A stretch of 16,329 bases of DNA from CAZLGM01 sp964623625 (lineage in GTDB: Bacteria; Desulfobacterota; Desulfobulbia; Desulfobulbales; Desulfocapsaceae). The notes beneath the pieces were generated by a model. That model was not told where the DNA came from. It did not search any database and saw only the letters and a program-made list of their open reading frames with translations. The number at the start of each line of letters is the position of its first letter. Position 1 is the first letter of the stretch. Location of the stretch: assembly GCA_964623625.1 (NCBI GenBank), contig CAZUUJ010000076.1, forward strand, positions 1 to 16,329. The letters run 5' to 3'. The position numbers and the translations under genes were made by a program. Of the stretch, positions 5,121 to 12,705 are shown piece by piece.

Positions 5121-7484
5121 ATGGATAAGCCAATGATAATTCATACATTCCGTTTCTTGGTATGCTTTTCCTTGCTTGCGAGTCTATCGGTATTCCTTCC
5201 AGCACATTCAAAAGCCGCTGAAAAGAAAGTAAAAGAACCCATTCAGGTCATATCTCCCAACGGTGGACAGACGGTACTTGTGGATCAATCTCTAGAGATT
5301 CTCTGGAACAAGGGGATGTATACAAGTGGATATGTGACCATTGAGCTAATTAAAAATAGAAATGTTGTCCATACCATTGCCGGAGAAGTATGGAACACCG
5401 GCAGCCATACATGGAGGGTTCCAAATCTGCCAAGAGGCAAAGATTACAGGATTCGAATCTCGTCTCTTGTCAACCCTTCACATCATGATGAAAGTGACAG
5501 GGGATTCTCCATCTCGTATAAACCTTTTAAAGTAAAATTTCCGGGTAAAGGCGATGAGGTCATTGATGCCTACAGTACCACTACCTGGTTTATCTACTGG
5601 GAGAAATCGGATGGTGGCTCACATGTGAAAATTATTCTCCATAAGTACACTCACCCGGGAAGTCGTGAGTTCAGCAGGACTATTGTCGAGCGCACGGAAA
5701 ACAGCGGCTCCTTCAGGTGGCAGCCGGCCCATGACCTGCCTACCAGCAAGTACTACAAAGTTGAGATAATCTCTTTGGGCAAAGGCCGGTACCGTGCTCT
5801 GTCTGACCATTTCTTCACCTTAAAAAACGATGCTCCGCTCAAGATAATCTATCCCCATAAGGATATACGCTATTCGACACTCAGCCCGATGGAAATCATC
5901 TGGAAGCCGGGAAATTACTGGAATACAAGTCGAATGGCAAACAAGTGGGTGGATATTGTTGTCCAACGTTCGATTTGGAGTAGTGGCCAATTTCTCATGT
6001 GGTCAGGTCAATGGCCTGTTGCCCATCAAACGGAAAATGACGGCTCTTTTCTGTGGAAGATTCCAGAGGATGTACCGTCGGGAGATCGCTTTGTTTTATC
6101 TATCCGCTCAACTCATGCTCCGAATATCATTCACGCACAATCTGAATGGTTCGGGATCAACAATGAAGGGCAATCTATAGAGATAACCCATCCCAACAAA
6201 CCCGTCATTTGGCATACCGGGGGAACCTATCAGATTACTTGGAAAAAGGGCTCAGAAAAAGGGTATCTTGATAATATTGCCATTGTCTTGCAAAAAGCGG
6301 GAAAGAACTACCGAACTATCTCTGCAAAGCTGGAAAATACAGGTTACTACCAGTGGACGATCCCGCAATCAATCGATACTGGAGATGATTACAGTATTAT
6401 GTTGCATGTTCCATACCATTCATACTGGGTAAGAGACAAGAGTGATGAGCAATTTTCAATTATTGGTAAACCATACATAAAATTAATCTATCCAAATGGT
6501 GGAGAAACGGTGATAGCAACTGGACCATGCACTATAAAATGGGACAGTGCCAACACCTCATCTGAAGTCTTTATTGCGTTGCACAAGGGGCAACAACCTA
6601 TTCGAAAGATAGCAACTTCGGCAGAATCAGGACAATATGATTGGTCATTTGACAAGGAACTCACAAACGACTCCATACAATCCGGTGATGATTATTGGTT
6701 TGCTGTTTATAACAAAGATCAACCAATGCAATATTCCGATGGAAGTGATAAGCCGTTTGTTCTTATTTTACCGAAAACAGGCAAAGACAAAGACGATAGA
6801 TACCTGCCCAATAAGCATTATAGAACTAAAAAAGAGCTTGGAAAGAGATCAAAACCTGGATACCAAGGCGATTTTACTGCTCACAAGCAGTACAATCCTC
6901 TGAATGATCCTTCTTTTAAATCACAGCCTCACGACAAAACGGCAGAGAAGAAGCTGGCAGGGTTAGTGGAGGAGTTTCAGAAACAGAGCAGTGCATCGCA
7001 GGTACAGAAAAAAAAATCAGGTGCGATTGGTGGAAAAACAGTTGTCAGTCAATCTGATCTATATACTTCGGGCAATATAGGTACCCCGGCTTCATCCTCA
7101 AAAAAGAAGAAACAACAAAAGAGTTCAACTAGACAGAAGGGAGACTCCGGCGATGGTGATTTATCCAGTGTAACTGTTAACAGTAGAGAGGTTACAATCA
7201 CGTTCTGGGATCATCGGGATGAGGATGGAGATATTATTAATATTTATTTGAACAATCGACTTCTAAAAAAGGATATACGGCTAAAGAATAAGAAACAGTC
7301 GTTTCAACTCAGATTGAACCCGGGAAAAAATATATTTGAAATTGAAGCTGTAAATGAGGGGACGAGTCCTCCAAACACAGCATCTGTTCAAATTTCAAAT
7401 GTGGTTCAGGGTAAATCAGTACAAATTGCCAAGAAGAAGAGTGGGCAAAAAGCTGCTATGACCTTGACAGCGCCATCAAGATAA
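5121..7484 (+). CDS. Large exported protein with five KRE9/KNH-type repeats
   Basis: 787 residues. The signal peptide spans about 5-32. Five related beta-rich repeats follow at about 40-132, 135-235, 238-347, 351-449 and 452-550. They open with motifs such as ISPNGGQTV, IYPHKD, ITHPNKP and IYPNGGETV, have a conserved I-x-W (LEILW, MEIIW, YQITW, CTIKW), and a G-x-(F/Y/H)-x-W near the end of each unit. This matches the Ser-Thr-rich KRE9/KNH-type domain found in secreted and surface proteins. A Lys/Gln/Ser-rich, probably disordered linker (552-680) leads to a C-terminal domain (about 683-765: VTITFWDHRDEDGDIINIYL, LNPGKNIFEIEA) that looks like a separate Ig-like fold. No anchor is visible. A second ATG at 5133 has a GGATAA just upstream and may be the true start. 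Likely envelope or matrix protein; ligand unknown. A weak promoter (TTGATT 5008-5013, TATTAC 5032-5037) is possible. Confidence 0.85.
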   Translation: MDKPMIIHTFRFLVCFSLLASLSVFLPAHSKAAEKKVKEPIQVISPNGGQTVLVDQSLEILWNKGMYTSGYVTIELIKNRNVVHTIAGEVWNTGSHTWRVPNLPRGKDYRIRISSLVNPSHHDESDRGFSISYKPFKVKFPGKGDEVIDAYSTTTWFIYWEKSDGGSHVKIILHKYTHPGSREFSRTIVERTENSGSFRWQPAHDLPTSKYYKVEIISLGKGRYRALSDHFFTLKNDAPLKIIYPHKDIRYSTLSPMEIIWKPGNYWNTSRMANKWVDIVVQRSIWSSGQFLMWSGQWPVAHQTENDGSFLWKIPEDVPSGDRFVLSIRSTHAPNIIHAQSEWFGINNEGQSIEITHPNKPVIWHTGGTYQITWKKGSEKGYLDNIAIVLQKAGKNYRTISAKLENTGYYQWTIPQSIDTGDDYSIMLHVPYHSYWVRDKSDEQFSIIGKPYIKLIYPNGGETVIATGPCTIKWDSANTSSEVFIALHKGQQPIRKIATSAESGQYDWSFDKELTNDSIQSGDDYWFAVYNKDQPMQYSDGSDKPFVLILPKTGKDKDDRYLPNKHYRTKKELGKRSKPGYQGDFTAHKQYNPLNDPSFKSQPHDKTAEKKLAGLVEEFQKQSSASQVQKKKSGAIGGKTVVSQSDLYTSGNIGTPASSSKKKKQQKSSTRQKGDSGDGDLSSVTVNSREVTITFWDHRDEDGDIINIYLNNRLLKKDIRLKNKKQSFQLRLNPGKNIFEIEAVNEGTSPPNTASVQISNVVQGKSVQIAKKKSGQKAAMTLTAPSR

Positions 7485-7542
7485 GATTACTGAGATAACA
7501 AGAAGTAGAACTTGACATAGTAGTTGCAGCCTGTGGTGTTCC

Positions 7543-7752
7543 TTAACCCTCAAGCAAAGACAGTAAAATCCTGCCCCGTTTCTCACCAACCCCAACAACC
7601 CGAACCGTCACTTGCTGTCGGATTTTGACCACCTCCGAAGGATTTTTAACAAACAGATCGGCCAACTGACTGATGTGAATAAGACCGTCCTGGAGTACGC
7701 CTATATCAGCAAAGGCCCTAATCGATGCAGCGACCCGAACAGCCAACATTGG
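7543..7752 (-). pseudogene. tex: Remnant of C-terminal S1 domain of Tex
   Basis: The 68-codon frame from the ATG at 7749 reads like the C-terminal S1 RNA-binding domain of Tex, the transcription accessory protein: FADIGVLQDGLIHISQLAD, FVKNPSEVV, VTVRVVGV and RGRILLSLLEG. Full Tex has over 700 residues; only the last 65 or so are here. Upstream in frame, recognisable similarity stops within a few codons and a TGA occurs at 7783-7785. No SD precedes the ATG. I read it as a leftover of a deleted tex gene or a decayed duplicate; a tiny stand-alone S1 protein is less likely. Confidence 0.6.
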
Positions 7753-7850
7753 CCCGTTTTCCGACCCGGAACTGTTTAACAGTCAGCCGCAGAGGCCAAA
7801 ACAGTACTTTGAAAATAACCGTGACTGCAGGAAGAAATCCGGGCGTTCGA

Positions 7851-8486
7851 TCACCACATCTCATCAATGTGGCTGTTACCAAGGACTAGAAGCACTCTCC
7901 GTAGAGGACCATCCTTCAGCAGACTCCCCATAAAGAGATACTCGGGCGGATTGCTGTCTCTGACACGGTAGATCGCCGCGCGGTGTTTCATGGGCAGGTT
8001 CGGAAGGCGTCCCGCTCGAACATCCGAATGGTAGAGCTTGACGTACCCCTTATCTCCGGGCGACATGAAGATCTCAAGCCAGTTCTTTTCCTGGGGTTTC
8101 TTTTTCGCTCGTTTCTTATCAAACTGGCAAAGATCGGTAAGGTAACCTTTGGTCATTTGCAGCGACGGGTGTTCATCAATCCGGATGGTCTGAATGGCAT
8201 CGGAACGCGTGGGAAGGAGCGTATCTTCCAGGCGGAGTTCCAGATTGTAAACCCGATTGACCCGCTCAATTCCCTTTCGGCCATTATCGACAGATCCACA
8301 GAGATACAACAACCCGGAATCGGTTACAAAGGCCATCCAGATCCTGTACGGATCGCTGGGGGAAGGCCGATAGGTCAATTCTCTGACAGTGACCTCAGCC
8401 GGAGAACACCCCCAGAGGACAGCTAGAAAGACAAGAAGAATAAAACCGGCCATACAACGGCAACATTGAGTAATCCTCTTAATCAT
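7851..8486 (-). CDS. Hypothetical lipoprotein
   Basis: 211 residues. The N-terminus MIKRITQCCRCMAGFILLVF then LAVLWGC is a lipoprotein signal with lipobox LWGC and lipidation at Cys27. The mature part is mixed alpha/beta with a Lys-rich patch (KKRAKKKPQEK near 124-134). No family is recognised. Statements such as YRIWMAFVTDSGLLYLCGSV near 47-66 suggest a beta-sheet domain that is not an enzyme I know. It ends in TGA. It is the last gene of a leftward group of three exported proteins, 24 nt after the preceding reading frame, so co-transcription is likely. Function unknown. Confidence 0.75.
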   Translation of the reverse strand: MIKRITQCCRCMAGFILLVFLAVLWGCSPAEVTVRELTYRPSPSDPYRIWMAFVTDSGLLYLCGSVDNGRKGIERVNRVYNLELRLEDTLLPTRSDAIQTIRIDEHPSLQMTKGYLTDLCQFDKKRAKKKPQEKNWLEIFMSPGDKGYVKLYHSDVRAGRLPNLPMKHRAAIYRVRDSNPPEYLFMGSLLKDGPLRRVLLVLGNSHIDEMW

Positions 8487-8510
8487 CGGACTCCCTCTCT
8501 TTTGGTGGTA

Positions 8511-8978
8511 CTACTTGATAAACTCAATTCCCAATTTTGGCGCAATCTTTTCGGAAAGGGAAAAGAACACCTGCTGTGAATGGGTACTTATGGAATTCTT
8601 TCGATCTTTATCGCTGTACAGTATCACCTCAACCGTATAGGTGTGATTATTCTTGATCCTCTTAAAAACAGGTGATTCCACACTGAATCCCTGGTGGCCT
8701 GGTTGAAGCACCCTGTTTTCAACAAACGGCGCCTTACTGTTTTCCGGATTCTGAAACAGGATTGAGGCGTATAGGGGAGATTGTAATGTTTTCTTGATTT
8801 GATAGCTCATTGTATAAAACAATGCACGGCTCTTACCGTCAATGTTAAAGCCCGCGCCTGTAGTTTTCAAGTATTGGGTGTCAGCAGGTCCCGGCATACC
8901 GCCAAATAGAGGGGTCGACCAGATAAACAACGAAACAAGACCAATAATAAAAATCATACAGCTCTTATGTGCTTTCAT
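8511..8978 (-). CDS. Hypothetical exported protein, middle gene of a three-gene unit
   Basis: 155 residues from the ATG at 8978. I chose this start over the one at 9023 because it has a strong SD (GGAGG at 8987-8991, 8 nt upstream) and places a signal peptide at the very N-terminus (MKAHKSCMIFIIGLVSLFIW then STPLFGG). The mature protein is predicted beta-rich, with FSVESPVFKRIKNNHTYTVE in the middle followed by VILYSDKDRK. I recognise no family, although the spacing of short beta strands would fit an Ig-like or PilZ-sized periplasmic domain. With this start it no longer overlaps the preceding gene but lies 35 nt after it. Confidence 0.75.
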   Translation of the reverse strand: MKAHKSCMIFIIGLVSLFIWSTPLFGGMPGPADTQYLKTTGAGFNIDGKSRALFYTMSYQIKKTLQSPLYASILFQNPENSKAPFVENRVLQPGHQGFSVESPVFKRIKNNHTYTVEVILYSDKDRKNSISTHSQQVFFSLSEKIAPKLGIEFIK

Positions 8979-9013
8979 GATGTTTACCTCCATTTGATAG
9001 AGAGTTTCCGGTT

Positions 9014-9580
9014 TTAATAACATCCAGCAAACGAAAGATGTCCTCGCGGATTGATCGGATCTTTTCTTAGGTCTTGAATCGGTTTATACAAAGCCGGTTT
9101 TTTTTTATACAGTTCAAAGGTTCGCCTGGCGTACCGGTAATCGTTATAGGTGAGAGCAACACCACCATTCCATGTAAGTCCCCATGGCGCTCCGGTTCCT
9201 AGCTCGGAAGCCAGAAGACACACCAATCCGTTAACAACTTCGACATCAGGATAATCATTCCTGATGATCACCGAGCTGGCAACTCCTTTGATTTTCTTTA
9301 AAAACTGATCCCACGTGAGCATGCGCAACCCCTTTTGGCTGGTTATCGACGAACGGATCTGCTCAAGTTTTTTCTTATCTGTCTTGTTGGCAATACCAGT
9401 AAAGACAGTATAGGCAGGATCACTTTGGTCGACGACAACAAATAACGATGCCGATTGGATACCAACATTTAGTTCCCGATTATTTTCAGAGGCTGTTGAT
9501 ACACTGGGACCAACAACCCCACAGCATATAACAGAGACGGTGGTCAAGAATGAAACCAGTACATTCATATGAGGGTTCAT
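9014..9580 (-). CDS. Hypothetical exported protein, first gene of a three-gene unit
   Basis: 188 residues with a signal peptide of about 30 residues (hydrophobic core near 7-28, ending VSTASEN). The mature part has ASLFVVVDQSDPAYTVFTGI near 44-63, a short charged region (TDKKKLEQI), GAPWGLTWNGG near 131-141 and a Lys/Arg-rich C-terminus ending AGCY. I recognise no family. A second ATG four codons in (MNVLVSF) is an equally possible start; neither has a clear SD. A plausible sigma70 promoter sits 55 nt upstream, so this gene heads the unit with the two exported proteins that follow. Three consecutive small exported proteins of no known family suggest a shared envelope task. Confidence 0.7.
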   Translation of the reverse strand: MNPHMNVLVSFLTTVSVICCGVVGPSVSTASENNRELNVGIQSASLFVVVDQSDPAYTVFTGIANKTDKKKLEQIRSSITSQKGLRMLTWDQFLKKIKGVASSVIIRNDYPDVEVVNGLVCLLASELGTGAPWGLTWNGGVALTYNDYRYARRTFELYKKKPALYKPIQDLRKDPINPRGHLSFAGCY

Positions 9581-9634
9581 ATGGATTTGATTAGTAAACT
9601 GCAGCGCAAATCATGGAAAGACCCGTATATTCCT

Positions 9635-9664
9635 ATTTTATCGGACAATTTTTTTATTTATCAA
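9635..9664 (-). promoter_or_regulatory. Candidate sigma70 promoter of the three-gene exported-protein unit
   Basis: On the minus strand TTGATA (9659-9664) and TAAAAT (9635-9640) are 18 nt apart in a very A/T-rich region. The -10 is 55 nt from the ATG at 9580. Confidence 0.45.
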
Positions 9665-9806
9665 CTATTTATTTTCATCTGATCTATCAAAAAAAGAGTC
9701 TGGCAGCACTAAACAATATTATCAATTTTGTCTATTTTGTGAATTTGAAAGGTTGAATGAATCCGGAGAACCAAAAAAGTTTGAGCCAAGGGCAATGGCA
9801 ATCTTT

Positions 9807-10829
9807 CTATGTTTCTTTCCCCACAGTGATAACCACTTTCCCCTTTACCTTTCCCTCCTGAATATATCGAAGAGCTTCAGGAACTTCATTGAGGGGATAC
9901 GTTCTGTCAATGTACGGTACAATCTTCCCCTCTTCGATCAGTTCCTTCAGAACTGTCATCATTTCTTTTTTCGGAGGTTCTGAAAAGTCCGGTTTTGGCA
10001 ATTGATCCACAAAAAAGGACATCAACATCAACCGCATAAAGTATGGAATACTTCCGAAAAAGCGGCGGCCTACTTTACCGTAATGATCGTGGCCGATGAG
10101 CACATAAACTCCCTGGTGAACCAGAATCCGCCTGCAAGCAGCAAATGTTTGATTCCCAGGGATATCGACAATAAGATCATAACCTACATTACTTTTTGTA
10201 AAATCCACCAGGGTGTAATCGATCACACTGTCAGCTCCGATTGAGCGCAACATGTCCAGTTTTTCCGTACTATCAACAGCGGTAACCGTTGCACCCCAAG
10301 CCTTGACAATCTGAACACAAAACGAACCGACACCACCGGCTGCTCCATTTACAAGCACCTTTTGCCCCGGTTGCGGTTGAGCTCTATGTCGAAGGTTCTG
10401 TAGAACTATCATGGCCGAAGTAGGGACGGCAGCGGCCTGTTCAAATGTTATATTGGAAGGTTTTAATACCAGTATATCTTCGGGTATAGACACATACTCA
10501 GCAAACGCCCCTCCATTGACCCACTGCATACCGTGATGGGTTTCTCCAAATACTTCATCACCCTCCTGAAAGGATTTCACACTCTTCCCCACAGCCACAA
10601 CCTGACCGGCCATATCTATACCGGGAATCCTGTATTTGGGCTTGAAAATCCCTGATCCCATAAAGCGCAAGACAAACGGTATACCCCGTATTACGTGCCA
10701 GACATCGGCATGGATGGAGGCTGCACGGACCCGTACCAACACCTCATCATCCCCAACCGCTGGTTTATCAACATCAACCAGTCGTAGAACATCAGCAGAG
10801 CCATACCTGTCTTGGACAATTGCCTTCAT
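9807..10829 (-). CDS. MDR-family NAD(P)H-dependent oxidoreductase (zinc-free type)
   Basis: 340 residues, normal for the medium-chain dehydrogenase/reductase family. The N-terminal GroES-like domain (about 1-125) has GIDMAGQVVAVG (70-81) and GDEVFG (90-95). The Rossmann domain carries VLVNGAAGGVG (158-168), the quinone-oxidoreductase type of nucleotide-binding motif, followed by AWGATVTAVDST. The catalytic and structural zinc cysteines of alcohol dehydrogenases are absent, so it probably reduces quinones or activated double bonds with NAD(P)H. The last 40 residues (YIDRTYPLNEVPEALRYIQE and GKVKGKVVITV) are typical. It is a single-gene unit. A perfect palindrome 30 bp upstream of the start suggests repressor control, perhaps by an electrophile or substrate. 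Confidence 0.9.
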   Translation of the reverse strand: MKAIVQDRYGSADVLRLVDVDKPAVGDDEVLVRVRAASIHADVWHVIRGIPFVLRFMGSGIFKPKYRIPGIDMAGQVVAVGKSVKSFQEGDEVFGETHHGMQWVNGGAFAEYVSIPEDILVLKPSNITFEQAAAVPTSAMIVLQNLRHRAQPQPGQKVLVNGAAGGVGSFCVQIVKAWGATVTAVDSTEKLDMLRSIGADSVIDYTLVDFTKSNVGYDLIVDIPGNQTFAACRRILVHQGVYVLIGHDHYGKVGRRFFGSIPYFMRLMLMSFFVDQLPKPDFSEPPKKEMMTVLKELIEEGKIVPYIDRTYPLNEVPEALRYIQEGKVKGKVVITVGKET

Positions 10830-10858
10830 GTGTTTCCGTACCGTATCTGTTATCGATC

Positions 10859-10879
10859 AAATACCACATTGTGGTATTT
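10859..10879. promoter_or_regulatory. 21-bp perfect palindrome, probable operator of the MDR gene
   Basis: AAATACCACA and TGTGGTATTT are exact inverted repeats around a single central T. The site lies 30-50 bp upstream of the leftward MDR oxidoreductase start at 10829, where a repressor dimer would block or border the promoter. A one-nucleotide centre makes it a poor RNA hairpin, so a DNA operator is the better reading. It could also serve the rightward gene at 10982, about 100 bp away. Confidence 0.65.
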
Positions 10880-10932
10880 TTCTCGTGCTTTTTTGCTGTT
10901 CATGACTAGAGTGTTCATCAAGGATTATTCAA

Positions 10933-10945
10933 GTGTCACTGACAC
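10933..10945. promoter_or_regulatory. Short palindrome upstream of the DUF2892 gene
   Basis: GTGTCA and TGACAC form a perfect inverted repeat around a central C, 37 bp before the ATG at 10982. It may be an operator, but a 13-bp site like this can occur by chance. Confidence 0.3.
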
Positions 10946-10981
10946 CGATTTTCACCTTTATCATATCAAAAGGAGTTTATC

Positions 10982-11206
10982 ATGAAAAAAAATATAGGAT
11001 CAATCGAAAGGATTATTCGGGTTGTTGTTGGAGCCGCTATCGTATCGCTGGCCTTTGTCGGTCCGCAGACCCCTTGGGCCTATCTGGGGATAATCCCCAT
11101 TCTGACCGGTGTTATCGGCTGGTGTCCGCCCTATTCCCTTCTGGGGATATCCACCTGTTCACGGCGCGACCAAGAGACAGGAACCGGAAGCTGCTGCTCC
11201 AGCTAG
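10982..11206 (+). CDS. DUF2892 / YgaP-like small membrane protein
   Basis: 74 residues with an AAAAGGAG SD just upstream. The sequence matches the DUF2892 family (the transmembrane domain of YgaP-type proteins): MKKNIGSIERIIRVVVG at the start, two hydrophobic helices at about 12-27 and 32-48, and the family signature IGWCPPYSLLGISTC near 45-59. In YgaP this domain is fused to a rhodanese domain and takes part in sulfide or thiocyanate handling; here it stands alone. The tail has two extra cysteines (GSCCSS). It lies about 195 nt upstream of the ferric-reductase-like gene on the same strand. Confidence 0.9.
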   Translation: MKKNIGSIERIIRVVVGAAIVSLAFVGPQTPWAYLGIIPILTGVIGWCPPYSLLGISTCSRRDQETGTGSCCSS

Positions 11207-11217
11207 TCTGTATGGAG

Positions 11218-11347
11218 GATCACCGGATTGTCACAGCCTTCGGCTTTGCAACGACGTGATCTATTTCCGGTGATCGCCAGGAAACAGAGCGACCATGGCG
11301 ATCTCACGGATACCATGTGCTAAACGCATCTGATTGCTTCATAGCAC
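11218..11347 (+). promoter_or_regulatory. Chain of three inverted repeats in the leader of the bis-heme protein gene
   Basis: GATCACCGGA/TCCGGTGATC (11218-11227/11266-11275) is followed by GATCGCCA/TGGCGATC (11272-11279/11296-11303). The two share the bases GATC at 11272-11275, so the full hairpins exclude each other at that point. A third pair GTGCTA/TAGCAC (11317-11322/11342-11347) follows. Possibly a regulatory leader, attenuator or operator set between the DUF2892 gene and the gene at 11402. No known riboswitch consensus is recognised. Confidence 0.45.
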
Positions 11348-11401
11348 GTTAGAATTTGTTGAACGGTAGAGGATCGACTTATAAAGATAAGGAGCAGGAA
11401 A

Positions 11402-12067
11402 ATGGCAGCCGTAAGAGAGAAAAGTAATCACGTTTGGGACCAGAAAATATATTTTCGGGCTATCTGGATTGGTGTCCTGCTTTGCCTTATTGTCGCAGCG
11501 ATTTCCATCCCGTTTCTCTATCCATCCACAACCCTGTGGTATAAGACCGGCATCCATCGATTCTTCCTGCTTACAGGCAAGATTACCGGCCTTCTGGCCG
11601 TTACTCTCCTGTTTGCCCAGATAGTCGTGATCGGTTTACCGATGCCGTTTTCCAGAAAGACGGTAACCCGTGTTCACAGGATCAATGGTACAGGCATAGG
11701 ACTGCTTGCTGTACTGCACCCGTTCCTGGTGCTTGGATCTGATGGTTTTCATTTCATTGATCTTCAGTGGAAATATTGGCCGGAGGTCATGGGTATGCTC
11801 CTATTTGTTATGATTGGATTCAACACGGTTGTCAGTCTCTGGCGACCTCTGTTTCATATCAGCTATCTGGTATGGAAAATGATCCACCGTGTTGTCGCTC
11901 TTATTGTGATCGCACTTATTCCGGCGCATGTGCTCTTTGTCAGTGATTCGTTTACTAAGGGACCACCCCGCTTTGGTGTGCTGATTGCTTTTGGTGTTGC
12001 TTTCATTGTCTGGGCCCTGTTAATCGCCGGTGTCCTACCAATAAAAAAGGGAGCTGTGAACTCTTAG
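11402..12067 (+). CDS. Ferric-reductase-like bis-heme transmembrane protein
   Basis: 221 residues, about six transmembrane segments. Two His pairs with identical spacing are visible: H92/H106 (VHRINGTGIG then LLAVLHPF) and H162/H176 (IHRVVALIVIALIPAHVLF). Two H-x13-H pairs on neighbouring helices are the haem ligation pattern of the ferric reductase/NOX transmembrane domain family. The FAD and NAD(P)H domains of full ferric reductases are absent, so it should pass electrons between the quinone pool or a partner and the periplasm, as cytochrome b561 or MsrQ-type proteins do. The SD is AAGGAG, 8 nt before the ATG. The YceI gene starts 44 nt downstream with its own strong SD; pairing a cytochrome b with YceI mirrors the yceJ-yceI arrangement of E. 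coli. Confidence 0.85.
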   Translation: MAAVREKSNHVWDQKIYFRAIWIGVLLCLIVAAISIPFLYPSTTLWYKTGIHRFFLLTGKITGLLAVTLLFAQIVVIGLPMPFSRKTVTRVHRINGTGIGLLAVLHPFLVLGSDGFHFIDLQWKYWPEVMGMLLFVMIGFNTVVSLWRPLFHISYLVWKMIHRVVALIVIALIPAHVLFVSDSFTKGPPRFGVLIAFGVAFIVWALLIAGVLPIKKGAVNS

Positions 12068-12111
12068 TTCTCATCTTCTTTTTAAAAAAAAACATATTAA
12101 GGAGGTAAGTT

Positions 12112-12705
12112 ATGAATTACATGAAACGTTTTCTATTGATCACCCTCCCGGTTTTGCTTCTTGCGGCTCCGATAGCCCAGGGAGCCGAGTACGATTTCGA
12201 CCGGGCTCATTCTAGTTTCCGGTTCGGGGTACAGCATATTTACTCCACCGTATTTGGACATTTTGATACCTACTCCGGCAAAGTCATGTTTGATCCGGCA
12301 AAACCCGCCGATTCCTCTTTTCAATTCACTGTTAATGTAAATAGCATCCAAACGGGTATTGCCAAACGCGACAAGCATCTTCTTTCAAATGATTTTTTCG
12401 CTGCCGACCAATACCCTGAGATCACCTTCACCAGTTCTTCAGTGAAACACACAGGCGGCAATAATTACGCAGTAGCCGGCACTTTACAGATGAAGGACGT
12501 TAAAAAAGATGTGGTGCTCCCTGTAATTTACATGGGCAGCAAAGTACACCCTATGGACAAATCCAAGAAAGTCGCCGGATTCGATTTTAAACTGACCGTT
12601 GACAGGCTGGCTTACAACGTCGGAAACGGTAAATTCCACAAAATGGGTCTGGTCGGCAAGGATGTCACCATCTTTGCCTCTTTGGAGATGCTGACCGGTA
12701 ACTGA
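12112..12705 (+). CDS. yceI: YceI family periplasmic protein
   Basis: 197 residues. The SD AAGGAGGT precedes the ATG; a second ATG at codon 4 (MKRFLL) would also give a good signal peptide. Signal peptide about 1-25, ending IAQGA. The mature part is a YceI lipocalin-like beta barrel: YDFDRAHSSFRFGVQHIYST, GHFDTYSGKVMFD, SSFQFTVNVNSI, HLLSNDFFAADQYPEITFTS, AGTLQMKDVKKDV and AGFDFKLTVDRLAYNVGNGK. Family members bind long isoprenoid or quinone-like lipids in the periplasm. The adjacent bis-heme protein gives a plausible redox partner. It ends at TGA, followed by a hairpin terminator. Confidence 0.95.
   Translation: MNYMKRFLLITLPVLLLAAPIAQGAEYDFDRAHSSFRFGVQHIYSTVFGHFDTYSGKVMFDPAKPADSSFQFTVNVNSIQTGIAKRDKHLLSNDFFAADQYPEITFTSSSVKHTGGNNYAVAGTLQMKDVKKDVVLPVIYMGSKVHPMDKSKKVAGFDFKLTVDRLAYNVGNGKFHKMGLVGKDVTIFASLEMLTGN

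Noticed and set aside
10859..10884. The palindrome before the MDR gene as a terminator, because T residues follow it
   Set aside because: The one-nucleotide centre is unsuitable for an RNA hairpin, and no gene upstream would need terminating in that direction.
2525..12705. General reassignment of TGA as a sense codon
   Set aside because: CheR, yceI and the 7851-8486 lipoprotein end at TGA at the expected protein length, and the sequence beyond does not continue the families.
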